Positions 22,501 through 34,339 of a stretch of DNA of 64,000 bases are shown piece after piece (the first letter of the stretch is position 1; every line of letters begins with the position of its first letter). The position numbers and the translations under genes are program-made. A model generated the notes under the pieces. It ran no database searches. It saw only the letters and a list, made by a program, of their open reading frames with translations, and was not told where the DNA came from. Source of the stretch: Magallana angulata (Eukaryota; Mollusca; Bivalvia; Ostreida; Ostreidae). The stretch lies in NCBI RefSeq assembly GCF_025612915.1, contig NC_069112.1, forward strand, positions 30,810,731 through 30,874,730, given 5' to 3'.

Positions 22501-23440
22501 CCTAACTGATATACCCTTTACAGCAGATATATACGCTTCTGTTATGTTTGCACACATGTGTTTAAAACATAAACAAGTATTTACTGGAGAGTAACTTTGA
22601 AAAGTGTTTTCTGACGACTGAACCTGTTCGCTGGCTAGAACATCTAGTTCGGGTCGTAAGGCACCAGTGTGACCGTAACACTACACAAAGAAAACATGGG
22701 TTTTCCGTGATTTTTATATACTATATCTTCCTCGTAATCCTGTGGATTTCGTGATTCTGTTTCCTAGATACAATACCACATTTTTCTACTTGTCATACAT
22801 TGTTTTAACTTTTTAGGATCTCTCTCGAAAGTGTTAGTGTTAGTTTACTGGGTTACACAAAAAACAACAAGAGGATTGATACTCCCCTCAGCATGTAACA
22901 CTGTCTTTAATTTACCATTGGCCGTTGTTCCCATTGGTTATTATTATCGAATCAGATCATTTCTATTATTATAAAACCCGACATATTTTGATATTGTTTC
23001 ACTGTGGGTCTGGTGATTTTGTACACCAACACCTCGCACAGGGTATTTTTTTATATCAATTGATATAACTTTGAACTTTTCTTAGTGTCGAAGAAAATAA
23101 ACTAACATTATGATAACGTGTACAGGTTTATTAAAACCGTAAAGAATTACTGTGTATAAATTGTGTGCATGTATATGTTTACATGTGTTTATATTAATTA
23201 ACAGCATTACCTTTTGTTCACATTACACATCCTAAAAAAGGAACCTAACCTCTAATATTTACACGATCACAATAAAAAACAAATCTTAACTTATTTTAAA
23301 GAGATTAAGCAAAATTAAAGTTTATTAATCATAGGTCATAAACATCCAATAAAAGTAAGTTTGAATCATATACAAATACACAAATAATTTGTTACAAAAA
23401 CCTTAATGCGTCCTGATCCTACATGTGCACTCGTGATCGA
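19560..23440. other. Long gene-poor AT-rich stretch
   Basis: No recognised domain occurs here. At about 20445-20640 there is a possible exon: one frame gives a membrane-like ILVFGLLIAGCIMF, and another gives NEDAPFYGF and then, after a stop, an acidic end LFGFEEDEEINTSAV. It stands alone, so I do not call it. The rest is AT-rich with no clear repeat. Confidence 0.4.
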
Positions 23441-23448
23441 GTTTTATA

Positions 23449-23856
23449 TTAAAAATAGTTTGGCTTAGGAAACCACAAATCTGTTACGGGAAAGATTTGT
23501 AGCCTCTGGATCTCAGTGTAACTGGTCGCAGTGCCAGTTAATAATCTCATGAAGGGGTATCCAAAAGGAATCCAGAATTTATTAAGTTTTAAAGTTCGAT
23601 CAGGATCATTTATTGAGGTGTCTTTATGTAATATCTCTTCTTCGGTATCCTCAAGTCTAATACATGTGGTCTTTTTCAAGATCTGCAGAAAGAAAAAAAA
23701 TTCTCCACAGAGGAGGGTCGTCAAGTCAGCTGCGTCTTGTATCCGTCCGGACCTCCACGAAATACCTTCCGCAACCCAGGCCACCGCGTTGAATCTTTTC
23801 ACGCTCTCTCGCATCGTCATATGGTAGATGCCGAGGCCGAGGCCATGGTCCTCCAA
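23449..23856 (-). CDS. Unrecognised 135-codon open frame
   Basis: The frame opens with MEDHGLGLGIYHMTMRES, a GC-richer, protein-like stretch (23856 to about 23700). It then passes a poly-Phe patch that looks like an acceptor tract and ends in a second protein-like stretch (TEEEILHKDTSINDPDRTLK). The two halves may be neighbouring exons or a low-complexity join. It lies directly 3', on the same strand, of an LTR-like block at 23.9-24.4 kb, so it could be element-derived. No function is proposed. Confidence 0.25.
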   Translation of the reverse strand: MEDHGLGLGIYHMTMRESVKRFNAVAWVAEGISWRSGRIQDAADLTTLLCGEFFFFLQILKKTTCIRLEDTEEEILHKDTSINDPDRTLKLNKFWIPFGYPFMRLLTGTATSYTEIQRLQIFPVTDLWFPKPNYF

Positions 23857-23899
23857 CCAGGTCCCTTAACTCTCGATTATGGATAGGGGTTTCCTCCTT

Positions 23900-24400
23900 G
23901 CTACTAAGGTGGTCAGACTATGTTTTTATCGTCGAAATAACTAACAGAGACATTGAGTTCTTACCTTAACAGTTCTAAATGCCCTTTCCTTAGTGTTTGA
24001 ACTTCGGTTCGTCCTGGTCACGGTCACCATAAAAGTCTATGTAATCCTTTTGTTGTTCTTCAGACTTTTGAAATAAAAAAAACAGTTCGTATTTTATAAT
24101 CGTATAGTGGTATAAAAGCATTAAAGTCTTTCTTAAATTAATAATAAGCACATGCTTTCTATTCAAAATAAGCAATTGTCATTATATATTCACTGGCCAC
24201 ATTCCATACGTGACCTATGATAAAAGTTCATAGTCTAAAGGTTAATTACAATTAAACGTCTTAATTTCTTTGCGTCCGTTGATTGTCGTGCAAAGAAGAC
24301 CATTCATCATTCCAGAATGTTAATCTTCCTGTCATTTGGGTGACACTATGATCCAAGCTATGTCACTTTACGGTCAATAACCGCACGGACTTTAACACTG
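23900..24400 (-). mobile_element. LTR-like block (solo-LTR-type fossil)
   Basis: The stretch shares ordered words with 31.77-32.2 kb and, more weakly, 29.46-29.6 kb: CCTTAACAGTTC, ATCGTATAGTGGT, AATAAGCAATTGT and GGTTAATTACAATTAAA. The gag-bearing fossil at 29.2-32.2 kb carries the same words near its ends, so this is best read as a related solo LTR or truncated copy. Divergence suggests moderate age. Confidence 0.45.
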
Positions 24401-24890
24401 TTCACTAGGATCTTTCTAATAAAGCATCTGCGTATGTATTTTGTCTTTTCAACTCTGAAATGACTGTTCTTTTTGTTGCTGTCTCTGCGTTTGCAAGTCG
24501 GTGGCATTTCTTTATCTTGTCTAAGACAAATAGGTGTGAATCCGGAAAAAAATGTCTTTTTTTATCAATTAAAGGGAAAGGTCGGGCAAAAAAAAAAGAG
24601 TTGAAATAATTATATTTACCATAAAAATGATGTCAACAACTATATTTCACTTAACATGATCCCAATTAAGCAATAATCACTTATTAAATATCAGTTTGAC
24701 AAAATAATTCGAACTGCCATTTTGATGCTCTTCGCTGTTTAGAGTTTAATATTGTGTGGCTTATCTTCTGGTTTTATCCCAACATCCCGATAACTTCCAA
24801 ATGCCCTGTGATGATAGAATACCCAATTCAGAGTTTTTATCGGTTCACACATGTGGTCTAGGAGAGTTTAACAGTTATGTGTGTGTAAAT

Positions 24891-25310
24891 ATGCCTGCTT
24901 GTCAAGTCTTTAATTGCACATATTAGGAAAATGCCAAAAAAGTTCTTTTTGTGATACCAAACCCTGCCAAGGTTGCTGCATCAAAACGAAGATGCAAACA
25001 ATGGATTACTAATTTAAAGAATAGAAAGTTGTGTTTTGAAACTTATGTTTTCAATACTAAAAAGCTTGTCCGTGAAGATCATTTCACCCAAGACTGTTTT
25101 TAGAGAAATCATGTGGCAGAATCTCTTAATTTGTTTCCACGATGTAATAAATTATAACCTGATGCTGTGCCCACTCAAATTAATACAAGTAAAGGGAAAA
25201 AAAGGTAAGGAATCTAAGAAAACTGCGAGAAGTAACTACCTTAAAATACAACAGAAAAGAGAAAGGGCTAAGGTAAGAAAATCAAAATCCCATACCATGT
25301 AATTTTTTGT
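24891..25310 (+). pseudogene. THAP zinc-finger domain of a decayed transposase
   Basis: From the ATG at 24891 the sequence reads MPACQVFNCTY, then a stop, then ENAKKVLFVIPNP, CKQWITNL, and VREDHFTQDCF followed by a stop. This is a THAP C2CH finger: Cys4 and Cys9 are present, but the Cys of the final CxxH is Arg (CGT), and two stops interrupt. After it come VAESLNLFPRC and a basic tail. THAP domains bind the ends of P- and Kolobok-type elements. It lies 1.7 kb before the matching DDE-like part, with a later DNA element inserted between. Clearly a dead copy. Confidence 0.75.
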
Positions 25311-25712
25311 TGTAAAACCTGATTCTTTGATTAATCAATTGACCTTACATTATTTCAGTTTAAAGAAAAATTTACTTGCTCTTAAAAGAGGAATTAGCAA
25401 GCCTCACACATCATCTGCTACGTCAAACAATGATCAAGAAAACATGCCTGGATCAAACCTGTTTGAATTCACTAACCAAGTAAACATACTGTCTTTAGTA
25501 ATTTAGCATTCAATTGAAGTAAATAAAGTTCATTACAACTTTTTATGGGTTTATATATGATTACAAAGCCTCCTTCAACGATGCAAAATGGCGTATTTAA
25601 TATTTTAGAAGGAAGAAAGCCCTTGCCTTCAGACTATTCCAACTTTCGGAGAGCTACAGGGCCACCCATTGAATAAATTGTATATTTATTGCGCAGAAAA
25701 ACGTGCGCTAGT

Positions 25713-26530
25713 TTTTAACCGGGTTTTCCAACGGAAAATCCGGTTATAAAAATGGTAAAAATGGTGAAAATGGCGGGCGGGCGGCTGCCAAAAGGGTACC
25801 CTCATTGTACGGATAACTCCTCCTACAGTTTTCAAGATCGGAAGTTGTTCTTTTGCAGATCAATTGTACATATATCAGAGGTGTGCATATAGCTAGGATT
25901 TTGATTTCTGATTGTTTATGAAAAAAATACTAGCTTTTGAACTTAGTCATTTTTGGCAAAATATTGCATATAGGGTACCCTCATTGTACGGATAACTCCT
26001 CCTACAATTTTCAAGATAGGAAAATGTTCTTTTGCAGATCAATTGTACATATATCAGAGGTGTGCATATTGCTAGGATTAAGATTTCCGATAATTGTTTG
26101 GCAAAATATTGCATATAGGGTACCCTCATTGTACGGATAACTCCTCCTACAGTTTTCAAGATAGGAAAATGTTCTTTTGCAGATCAATTGTACATATATC
26201 AGAGGTGTGCATATTGCTAGGATTTAGATTTCCGATAATTTATGAAAAAAAATACCAGCTTTTGAACTTCGTCATTTTTTGGCAAAATATTGCATATAGG
26301 GTACCCCTATTGTACGGATAACTCCTCCTACAGTTTTCAAAATAGGAAAATGTTCTTTTGCAGATCAATTGTACATATATCAGAGGTGTGCATATTGCTA
26401 GGATTAAGATTTCCGATAATTTTTTGGCAAAATATTGCATATAGGGTACCCTTTCATCTAATCCATTTCACTGGATACGGGTTGACATGGATTGTGGATA
26501 CAGTTCACATAAAAGAAAATCCGGTTTGCT
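25713..26530. mobile_element. Non-autonomous DNA element with alternating tandem core
   Basis: The left end holds AACCGGGTTTTCC and GGAAAATCCGGTT; the right end holds AAAAGAAAATCCGGTTT, an inverted counterpart. Inside, a unit starting GGGTACCCTCATTGTACGG repeats at about 25795, 25974, 26117, 26299 and 26444. Spacings alternate between about 180 and 145, because a ~36-base segment (TATGAAAAAAATACTAGC...) is present in every other unit. It has no coding capacity; the open frames here are repeats of the unit. It splits the THAP and DDE parts of the transposase and so is younger than that copy. Confidence 0.8.
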
Positions 26531-26536
26531 GTCACA

Positions 26537-27480
26537 TTGACAGTTTTTCACTTGTCGACTGATTTACCTTATTTATGCGCAAATTCTGTGAAAACAATTA
26601 GTACCATTAAATTCTTCATGCAATTTACTACTGATATCGTATGTTCACTTGCCTCGGATAGTCTTTTAAACACCATCACCAGTTTCGTAAATTCATGTGG
26701 TGCAATTTGTTTACATGTATATTTTTGTAAATGTCATGTAGACCCTTCAGATACCATCAAAGAATACTGTGGTTCAATGTTGAAAGTGTCGGTATTTTGC
26801 ACTCGCGGTCACTTAGTCAAAACATGGTTATATCAGCCACTGTTAGGGAAAATGCCTGTAGCCAACTTGCTTGTATGTGCAGCAACCCTTTTTGCAGGTC
26901 AAACATATGCACATATCTCTTAGTTTGCAAAATTTATGAATCTTCAATTTGTAAGCAAAACATTTCAAATTAAAGATTCCAACCGGTGTCTAGGTTGGCT
27001 GGTGATGGTAGATGTGACTCTCCTGGCTTCAGTGCAAAATATTGTACATACTCCTTATTAGATATGGAAACACAAGAAATTGTGGCTTTTGTTAATATCA
27101 AAGTTACTGAAACAGGAAGTTCAAGCAAAATGGAAGTTGAGGGATTTAGAAGATGCATGACAAATTTGATTGAAAAGGGCTTTAAAATAGAATTATTAGC
27201 AACTGATAGACATGTTCAGATTAGAGATCTCGTAACAAAAGAATTTCTCAAAATTGATCACCAGTTTGATGTTTGGCATCTTGCAAAATCAATAAGAAAA
27301 AAGCTGTTGCAAAAATCAAAAACAAGTGGATGTGAAGAACTGTCTTCTTGGATTAGAGCGATATGCAATCATTTATGATGGTGGTCAGCTAATTGTCAGG
27401 CTGACAAATTAACTGTAGAACAGCAATTGCAGTCATTGATCATAATATGTCTCAAAACAGAGGTCAGAAGGTAGATGCAC
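26537..27480 (+). pseudogene. DDE-type transposase remnant (THAP-associated, Kolobok-like)
   Basis: Segments include GHLVKTWLYQPLLGKMPVAN (about 26805), then LAGDGRCDSPGFSAKY (from about 26992), LLATDRHVQIRDL, HQFDVWHLAKSI and WIRAICNHL followed by a TGA where WWSA should follow. The DGRCDSPG / TDRH / DVWHLAK order is that of a widespread THAP-linked transposase family in animals, probably Kolobok-like. Compared with the family order as I recall it, a stretch between the 26.9 kb and 26.99 kb segments is missing, and there are stops. The part after 27380 is short and degraded. Inactive. Confidence 0.75.
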
Positions 27481-27743
27481 ATGGAATTGGTGTCTCCAAA
27501 ACAGCATATTCTAAAGTAGTGTCAAACTGGGTTGCAAAACCTGTGTATAATCCCAAATTATATAAATTGGTACCTGTTTTAATGAAGTTATGTATTATGC
27601 AAAAGCAAACAATGGCAATTCCTGTTATGCAAGTATCGGCAAGGTCAAAAGGGAATATCGCCCCGGTACAACCTCAAAATAGAGCTGACTTTGTATCTAA
27701 ACTTGTGTCAAGGTTTAAGGTAGTTTATTACCATGCATCATAG
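27447..27743 (+). pseudogene. C-terminal continuation of transposase remnant
   Basis: A 98-codon open frame overlaps the end of the DDE remnant in another frame and reads KVDAHGIGVSKTAYSKVVSN and PVYNPKLYKLVPVLMKL. It has protein-like composition and is probably a frame-shifted tail of the same transposase. It cannot be assigned on its own. Confidence 0.3.
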
Positions 27744-27910
27744 GGGCCAGGCACTGAATTATAGAGCTGAACACGTAATTGATGCAATATAATTAATGCA
27801 CTGTATGTGCATGTTGTATTTATTATTGTAATACATTGGTGATTATTTTTTTTTTCTTTTGCCTTCAAAGTATAATTATGATACATGTTTGTTCCATCTT
27901 TTAAATAAAT

Positions 27911-28738
27911 TTAAGAATTACAAAGGTCTTGCATGCTTTCAAAAGCTGTCTTAAAACCAATATACTGTCCATTTTGTTCTGGAAAATGTTCTTTAATTTT
28001 TTTCACGACACAACTTGGAATTGTCACTCTTTTTCCTTTTCCTAACTTAACATCTCTGAACATCCAACAAACAAATTGACGGTATGCTACCAGTCTGGAT
28101 TGTCTGAAATATTAAATTGTACATTAGTGCTAATCAAATTGTAAAACATGTCTGTCATAATGAGTTGCAATTTTATGTACTTTTTATTTGGACCAGAGAG
28201 TATGTGCTCCTTTACAGAGTGTATATTTTTAACGCATGCATATTTTTTTCTTCTGATTGATATTTTTATATTTGTTCAGATTATTTTTACTGACATGTTG
28301 TAGATAGAGAAAGAATTTTAATAAATCTAAATGTTTGATAAACTGTTTTGTAAATTATTTATAATTATAGATAAATCAATTACTCTTACTTGTTGGATAA
28401 GTGTTCTGGTGCACGACCTTGTTGTTTTTTCAACATCGTGAATTGAATAAAAGCAATCGACAGAACATCTGGATTTAGAATTAGCAGATCGAACTGGTCA
28501 TGGTCAGTTATGCAACCTAGATCTCCCATATTCCCAATTGTATAATCACACTGTTTACAACACACGCATTCCTCCAAGTGGGCATGACCTCGCAATGTCC
28601 ACAGGAACACCATTCGTCTAGTGTTGGAATAATTGGACTTGATGGATTATTACCAGTAGCAAGATTTTCAAGTTCTTCTTCCTGATATTCAGGTTCAAAT
28701 GCATATGGTTTTATCCCAAATACATTTTCTTGCGCCAT
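27911..28738 (-). pseudogene. P2X7 C-terminal (ballast)-like zinc-domain protein
   Basis: Two exons: 28738-28390 and 28103-27911, with GT-AG ends and a phase-2 junction. The N-terminus is acidic. Then come WCSCGHCEVMPTW and, in the next frame, ECVCCKQCD, CITDHDQFD, LNPDVLSIAFIQF and GRAPEHLSNK. Exon 2 gives RLVAYRQFVCWMF and VTIPSCVVKKIKEHFP. This is the cysteine-rich domain known from the P2X7 receptor tail, here as a stand-alone short protein without channel segments, as is common in invertebrates. One base is missing between MPTW and ECVCC (near 28575): restoring one base gives exon 1 exactly 350 nt and a clean reading of ~180 residues. It converges tail to tail with the THAP/DDE remnant. 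Function unknown. Confidence 0.8.
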
Positions 28739-28739
28739 T

Positions 28740-29200
28740 CTTCCAGAATTTTATCATAAAATGTGTGGGTCAAGTTATCGAAGTGGTATGCTGACGTCAC
28801 AGAGAGCATGGCAGCCTCCATGCCCTTGCAGGAGATTTAACACTCACCAGATAATCAAACCAAGTTTTACGGCTAAAGATGAGATAAGGTATATGGTGGG
28901 TGTTAAATACAAACTTTTGTATATCTATTTCACTAGGAACTCTAAAAGGAACCGATCGTGTTGAATTGACTTTGTGTTGTAGAAGGGAGTTATGTAAACG
29001 GAAACCGAGTACGATTTCAATTAATTTAAATAAGATTACGAAGCAAATAATAAAGTTATTATTATTCTTAAGGTTAACAAATGTCTGAATTCAGAAACAG
29101 TAACAAAGTTATATCAAAAGATATTTGAATTAAAAACAATTGTCCCTTGCATCACAGTCAGTAGTAAGAAAATAAAGACAACAGTCCAAACGTTATTAAA
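28740..29200. other. Gap between zinc-domain gene and LTR fossil
   Basis: A perfect TGACGTCA palindrome at about 28788 lies just upstream of the minus-strand P2X7-tail-like gene and may be a promoter element. Otherwise only short open frames are present. Confidence 0.35.
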
Positions 29201-32200
29201 CACGGGGTTAGCAGGGAGGTCCTGCAGAGGGGAACATTCCTCACTGGTGATGCTAGCTAAAGGCATTATCACTTCCGTAGAGGATGACGTACAGCAAAAT
29301 CGTGAATGATCTTACAGTGGAAGAAGAATTTTAATGAAGAATACGGCGTTGGAACAAGGACAGCTGAGGTCACCTTAGTTGCAAAGTAACAGTTTGGAAG
29401 ATTGTAAGACGTTTACCGCAAAAGTCTCCTCGTCTGCTTTGCTATTTAACGTTCACACTTTTATTAAATCGTATAGTGGTATATCATTAAATCTATTCTA
29501 ATCTCGTATCAAAGCTAATCTGACGTATAGTGGTATGGCATTCTGAATTGCTAACAATTGACAAAAATATATATTCTCTTACGGCTGGGACAGACAGTTT
29601 CGGTTACTCATGACCACTGTGAAGGTCATGAGTGTAGATCGCAATTAAATTCAAATTATAATATCCCAAGGACTTTCCAACGGAATGATTGACAGATTAA
29701 TAATTGCGCAGCTTGTATATACTTATTTGCGTGTTCATTCAATAGTACTTATCAAGGTCACCGTATAGTCATCTGTTTACATACGTCCCCCAAACAAAAG
29801 AAATATCTGCCTGGTGCCCAAAGTAGGAAGGTATCATTGATATCCTCTTCATTTGGATGAACTTTCCAGTGACGTACCAGTCGGAACATCTCTGTGAGAG
29901 GTAGTATCAAGTGATATATTTCCTCTTCTGGCTGTGGACATCAAACAAAAGAATGAAGTACCAAACAATTAATCAAGATGACAAGAATGTAAAACTTAGT
30001 AAAGTTGACCAGGATACATGTAGATGATCAGGATAATACACATGATTCAAGCAGTAACATAAACTGTCATATAATATCTATACATCTCAAATAATCAGAG
30101 TCATATTTAATCTTAAAGAGGATTACACAGTTCATAGTGACAAGAAATAACCAGGATTCTTGAAATATAAGAACATGCACATATAATTTCATAGCAATAT
30201 TACAATATACAGTCAAGATCTATTCATAGCTGTAAAACCAAGAGGTTTAAGTGCCAAGAATAGAAAGGGAGATTTACCATAAGGTAATCAATCCCCAACC
30301 CAAGTAAAGAAAACTGACCGAACATTCTCTTATATATACCTGTATTCTATTCACTAATTTTAACCAATGAAAACCACAGAAACTAGACTAACTTCGCGAA
30401 TCGGAGAACAGGTAACTTTATAACTTAGGCAAAAGTGACAACATGGAAACTATTTCCTGTAGAGGTGTAACTATAAATATGATAATTTTTAACTTGTTCA
30501 AAATATGAGAGAAGAAAGAATTAAATGATCAACAATAAGTATTTGAACCTTAAGAATGACAATAAACTGTTTAAACTGTAAAAACTTTAAGAAAAATGCA
30601 AACTGTATAATGAAAATAAACAAATTTGTTACATTCCTCCACCCTTAAAAAAAACAAAATCACAAGTTTTGTTTAATTACATAATAAATAATGTCAAAAG
30701 TGATGAGGCTTCATGTCCCTAGCTTTATAACATTTAGGCAGGTTGAAAAGTGGTGTAGTGGAGGCTGATGCTCGACGTCTGGCTTCTGCTGCCCTGTACC
30801 TGGCGTCCCTATGTACAGTAGGCAAGGGCATTACTATCTGTCCAGGATCACAATATCTCGGGTTTTTGATGTTTCGGCGCAAAATACATCCCTGAACTCC
30901 TAGGTGTTTCTTTTCTCAATGTTTACGAATGGGCGTAATTTAAAAAGCTCTGAAGGAGCATCCTTCCTTTGGACAGCAATACACAGGCACAAATTCTCTA
31001 TGGTACTTGTGAAATACGTGCTCCCCAGATGGACAGCTAGGGATGGAGCACGCTTGTCCATCTGAGGGCCACTCCCTAGGAAAAGATGTTCCAAAAAGCT
31101 CCACCATCTCCTTTGCTCCGGGGACTTTGCTCAACATAATGTACAGCGTTGTTTCTATTGAGTCGTTTATTTAATTGGGGGATGGGGCCTAACCTGGGGT
31201 TAATTTTGTGGACATAATCTGGCCGTATGACCCATTTCCTTACACTTGAAACGCCCTTTCTTTCTTGCATGGACAAATCTCTATAGGTTCTTTCTGTCTA
31301 GTGTCTTTCTCTAAGGATTTTCACTCTGAGATGGTCAAAGGTCAAACCATCACAAAAGATATCTACTAGTTGTTGCTGAACTAAAGGAGCTTTTAATCTA
31401 TCTTTAATTTATGCGTCTTCGGTAAAGTAAATTAAATAGACTCCTACTGAACCTTTCCTCGTATTATGTGCGAGCATGGAGATTTCATTGTTTCCTGAAC
31501 AATACACCATACCTTTCAACGTCTTTTATCCATTGTTTAAATTTTCAAGCATCTTCGAAAGGAGTTATCACCGAAGAAAGGGAGAATGAGAGTGCAGCTG
31601 TTATAGCTTTAAATTCCCCTTAAAAAACTTATATCATCATCCTGATGAGGGACTCGGTGCAGAGGTTCACGAGTTTCAAACAACCTGTGCCATTTGATAT
31701 TTAAATTCTGTACCATCATACCCATCTCCATTTGCCATATAAGTTGTTGATCCGAGTTATTTACTTTGAGATAGTAAACCGAGATACTAAGACAAGGTTT
31801 TACCTTAACAGTTCAGCTTTTCTTTATTTTGTACTTCGAATTATCCTGGTCACGTCACCAAAAAGTCTATATGATCCTTCACTTTAGTTCTTCAGACATT
31901 TTGAAATCTTTTTGAAAGTCAGTTGGAGTTTTATGATATTTTATTAAGCACGGTTATCGTATAGTGGTCTAAAATTAAGCTGCTTTTCTTGAATCATAAG
32001 TACAAAATCAGCATAAAGAATAAGCAATTGTTAATACATCCTTTCGGGTCACAGTTCATAACGACGTCAATTGCTAAAGGTTAATTACAATTAAAGAGTC
32101 ACGCATCTGTTGACCTTTTTCCATCGTTCAATCAAATTTTACTTTTCCTGGTCATCCCGCCGAAACCACGAATTCAAACTATGTCCGTCGTCCTTTTTGG
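29200..32200 (-). mobile_element. LTR retrotransposon fossil with gag zinc-knuckle region
   Basis: LTR-like blocks lie near 31.77-32.2 kb and at about 29.4-30.63 kb. A purine tract AAGGGTGGAGGAA followed by TGTAACA on the minus strand near 30635 looks like a polypurine tract meeting an LTR start. Between them, about 31.08-31.7 kb matches the gag region of the fossil at 39-41.3 kb (shared LNKR and AVHYVEQ words). No reverse transcriptase or integrase segment was recognised. It is a short, internally reduced and broken element of moderate age, Gypsy-like at a guess from its paired relative. It is treated as a fossil. Confidence 0.55.
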
Positions 32201-32599
32201 TCAATGACCTTCACCATTGTACAGGATTGTGGTACCAAAGACGGCGACTGTGTTGTCCATTGTGAGAATGTAGCTGTTTTTGGCTGTGCCGAAAAAAGAG
32301 ACGATGATCTTGATGACGTAAGAAAAAGCTGGCTTGCTAGTTTTTGGTCTCCAGTAGATTGTAGTCCTCTTCTCAGGGGAGAAGAATTGTTGGAATCTTC
32401 TTCCGATACTTATTGTGGAATGATGCAATTTTCCCCTCAAACATTTTCGTAACTGTTTGAGAACTGCAGTTCCCTCCGTGACAACGACATCATCTTCTTT
32501 ATAGTAGTCAGATGTTCCGTCTTCCCAATCAGCGATTTTAAACTTCGACATGATTAATTGTGTTGGAGCTCGATTTTGGTTACCTTTATTCTGCATCAA
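32201..32599 (-). CDS. Unrecognised 132-codon open frame
   Basis: The frame opens with MMQNKGNQNRAPTQLIMSKF, contains an acidic patch (DWEDGTSDYYKEDD) and a basic middle, and is unusually long for this AT-rich region. It lies directly 5' (minus strand) of the LTR-like block. It could be a host exon beside the insertion or part of a leader. No domain was recognised. Confidence 0.25.
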   Translation of the reverse strand: MMQNKGNQNRAPTQLIMSKFKIADWEDGTSDYYKEDDVVVTEGTAVLKQLRKCLRGKLHHSTISIGRRFQQFFSPEKRTTIYWRPKTSKPAFSYVIKIIVSFFGTAKNSYILTMDNTVAVFGTTILYNGEGH

Positions 32600-33118
32600 A
32601 CCTTTATGAATTCCACATTTGGCTCAACAGTTTTGATTTGATATCGCAAACGAGTTAGAATCGTCCTCAGCTGCTCCAACATATATTTACACAAAGAACC
32701 ATTAAATGACAAGAACAATTTAATGCTTTTTTTTGCTAAAAGCCTTCTATTAAATACATACATGTATAAGCACTGAGAAAAGAACTAGAATTAAGAAATG
32801 GCACATATTGTAGTAAAGTTTCATATTTTTAAAGTAATAATTAAAAAACAGCTTTGCATATCAATATGTAAATGTTAAATTTGTAAACAAAATAAAAAAG
32901 AACATTTAAAAAAGTCAATTTGAAATAACGGGGCGGTGGGACGGTCCCTGGACGGGTTTCCATTTCAAACTATGTATAAAACAAAAGACATAAGTATGTA
33001 TCTATGCTACAAACAATTTTACTGGGAAACTTTACATGCAAACTGAATTTAATATGACTCAGAATGAATGATTTAAGATTTCCAAAAATATTAATATAAA
33101 ACAAATAAGTACATACAC

Positions 33119-33244
33119 GTTCTTTTGGAACTGTTTCCAATCCCCTCCTCCTCACTCGGGTGCAGCGTCTGAGGAACTTCTTTGCTGCCCACCCGAGCAT
33201 GAGGAGGCGGGCCAGCACCATCGATACAATACTGATCTCTAAAG
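33119..33244 (-). CDS. Probable internal exon of an unknown gene
   Basis: A GC-richer 126-base block is bounded by a TTACAG acceptor and a GTGTATGT donor on the minus strand, so it is a multiple of three. Read in phase 2 it gives FRDQYCIDGAGPPPHARVG and HPSEEEGIGNSSKR with no stop; another frame is also open. Composition contrasts sharply with the AT-rich flanks. It may belong to the same family of small minus-strand genes as those at 37.7 and 50.8 kb. The remaining exons were not found. Confidence 0.4.
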
Positions 33245-33810
33245 CTGTAATAAAAAAATCCAATTAAAATTGATCTATTTTCTTGTTGAAACCAATACAG
33301 TAATGTATTTTAATATTATAAGAATATCAATACACTTTTTTTTAATCATTAATTGACTTATTTCTTACATACACAAAACTTTCAGTGTCAGGTATTAAAA
33401 CATCATGTGAAAAAGGAACATTTCTTGAACATATATAATTAAAACATGATGGAATTAATTGAAAGAATAAAACCATGCAAAACCAATTATTAATCAGATA
33501 AATATAAGTTTTAAAAAAGATAAACATAATTACTTTGATTACTGAATGATTAGTGTTCCTGAAGGTTGATGTCTGGCTGTTAATCTGAGTAGTGGGAGAG
33601 GAGATTGGGAGGGCTAGTAGGTGTCCTGACCTAAGAAGTGAAAAGGGGGGGGGAGGTTCTAGCACAAGTAGTATTACAGGTGGGGGCGAGGGTAGTATGT
33701 GTACTAGCCTGAGTAGTTAGGGGGGTGGTAGTGTGTATACTAGACTATGTAGTATTGAGGGTGTAATAGTGTGTGTGCTGACCTAGGTAGAAAGGACAAT
33801 GGAACGATGA

Positions 33811-34164
33811 TCACGAGACTGGGAATAGATTGATGTTTGTGCTTTTGGTAGGGGTGAATGCTCGAGTGTGTAACAGGGTAGTGACCAGGCGTTGGATTAC
33901 CATGCGTGTCCGTTCACTGTCAATCGTTATGCTCGTCGAGGTTGAACGATGAGGGATTGTATCTGAAGTAAACGAACAACTAGAAACAATATACATGAGC
34001 AGAAATACCAAAGTACTATCCTTCGGCGTTTGCAATGAAAATAACAAGAAAAAACAAAAAACAAGAAAACGAATAAATAACAAGAACACAAATAAATAAC
34101 AATGTCAATACAAAACCAACTCAACAAACAATGACTTACATTCATCGGATTCCTGATCACTCAT
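33811..34164 (-). CDS. Candidate two-exon small protein gene
   Basis: Exon 1 (34164-34140) encodes MSDQESDE and ends at a strong GTAAGT donor. Exon 2 (33962-33811) starts after TTACTTCAG and reads YTIPHRSTSTSITIDSERTR, then MVIQRLVTTLLHTRAF, to a stop, 58 residues in all with a phase-1 junction. An alternative donor (GTAATC after ERTRM) could lead to further exons downstream, including the block at 33119-33244. The short acidic first exon resembles that of the 50.8-52.4 kb gene. Function unknown. Confidence 0.4.
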
Positions 34165-34339
34165 TCTTGGAGTGACAAAATTTACTGAAAATAAAACAGA
34201 ATCATAAATATTTCATCAAAAAAGATATAACCGTATTATCATTTCGAACACATGTAATGCAACCGTTATGTACCTGGCGGGCACACAACACGGCCGTTAA
34301 TTAGTTGGCAGTTAGTATCCATCGAGCTGCTGGTCAGGA

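Noticed and set aside
25937-26562. Repeated FGKILHIGYPHCTDNSS-type open frames as a protein family
   Set aside because: They are frames through the tandem core of a non-autonomous DNA element, with equally long frames on the other strand.
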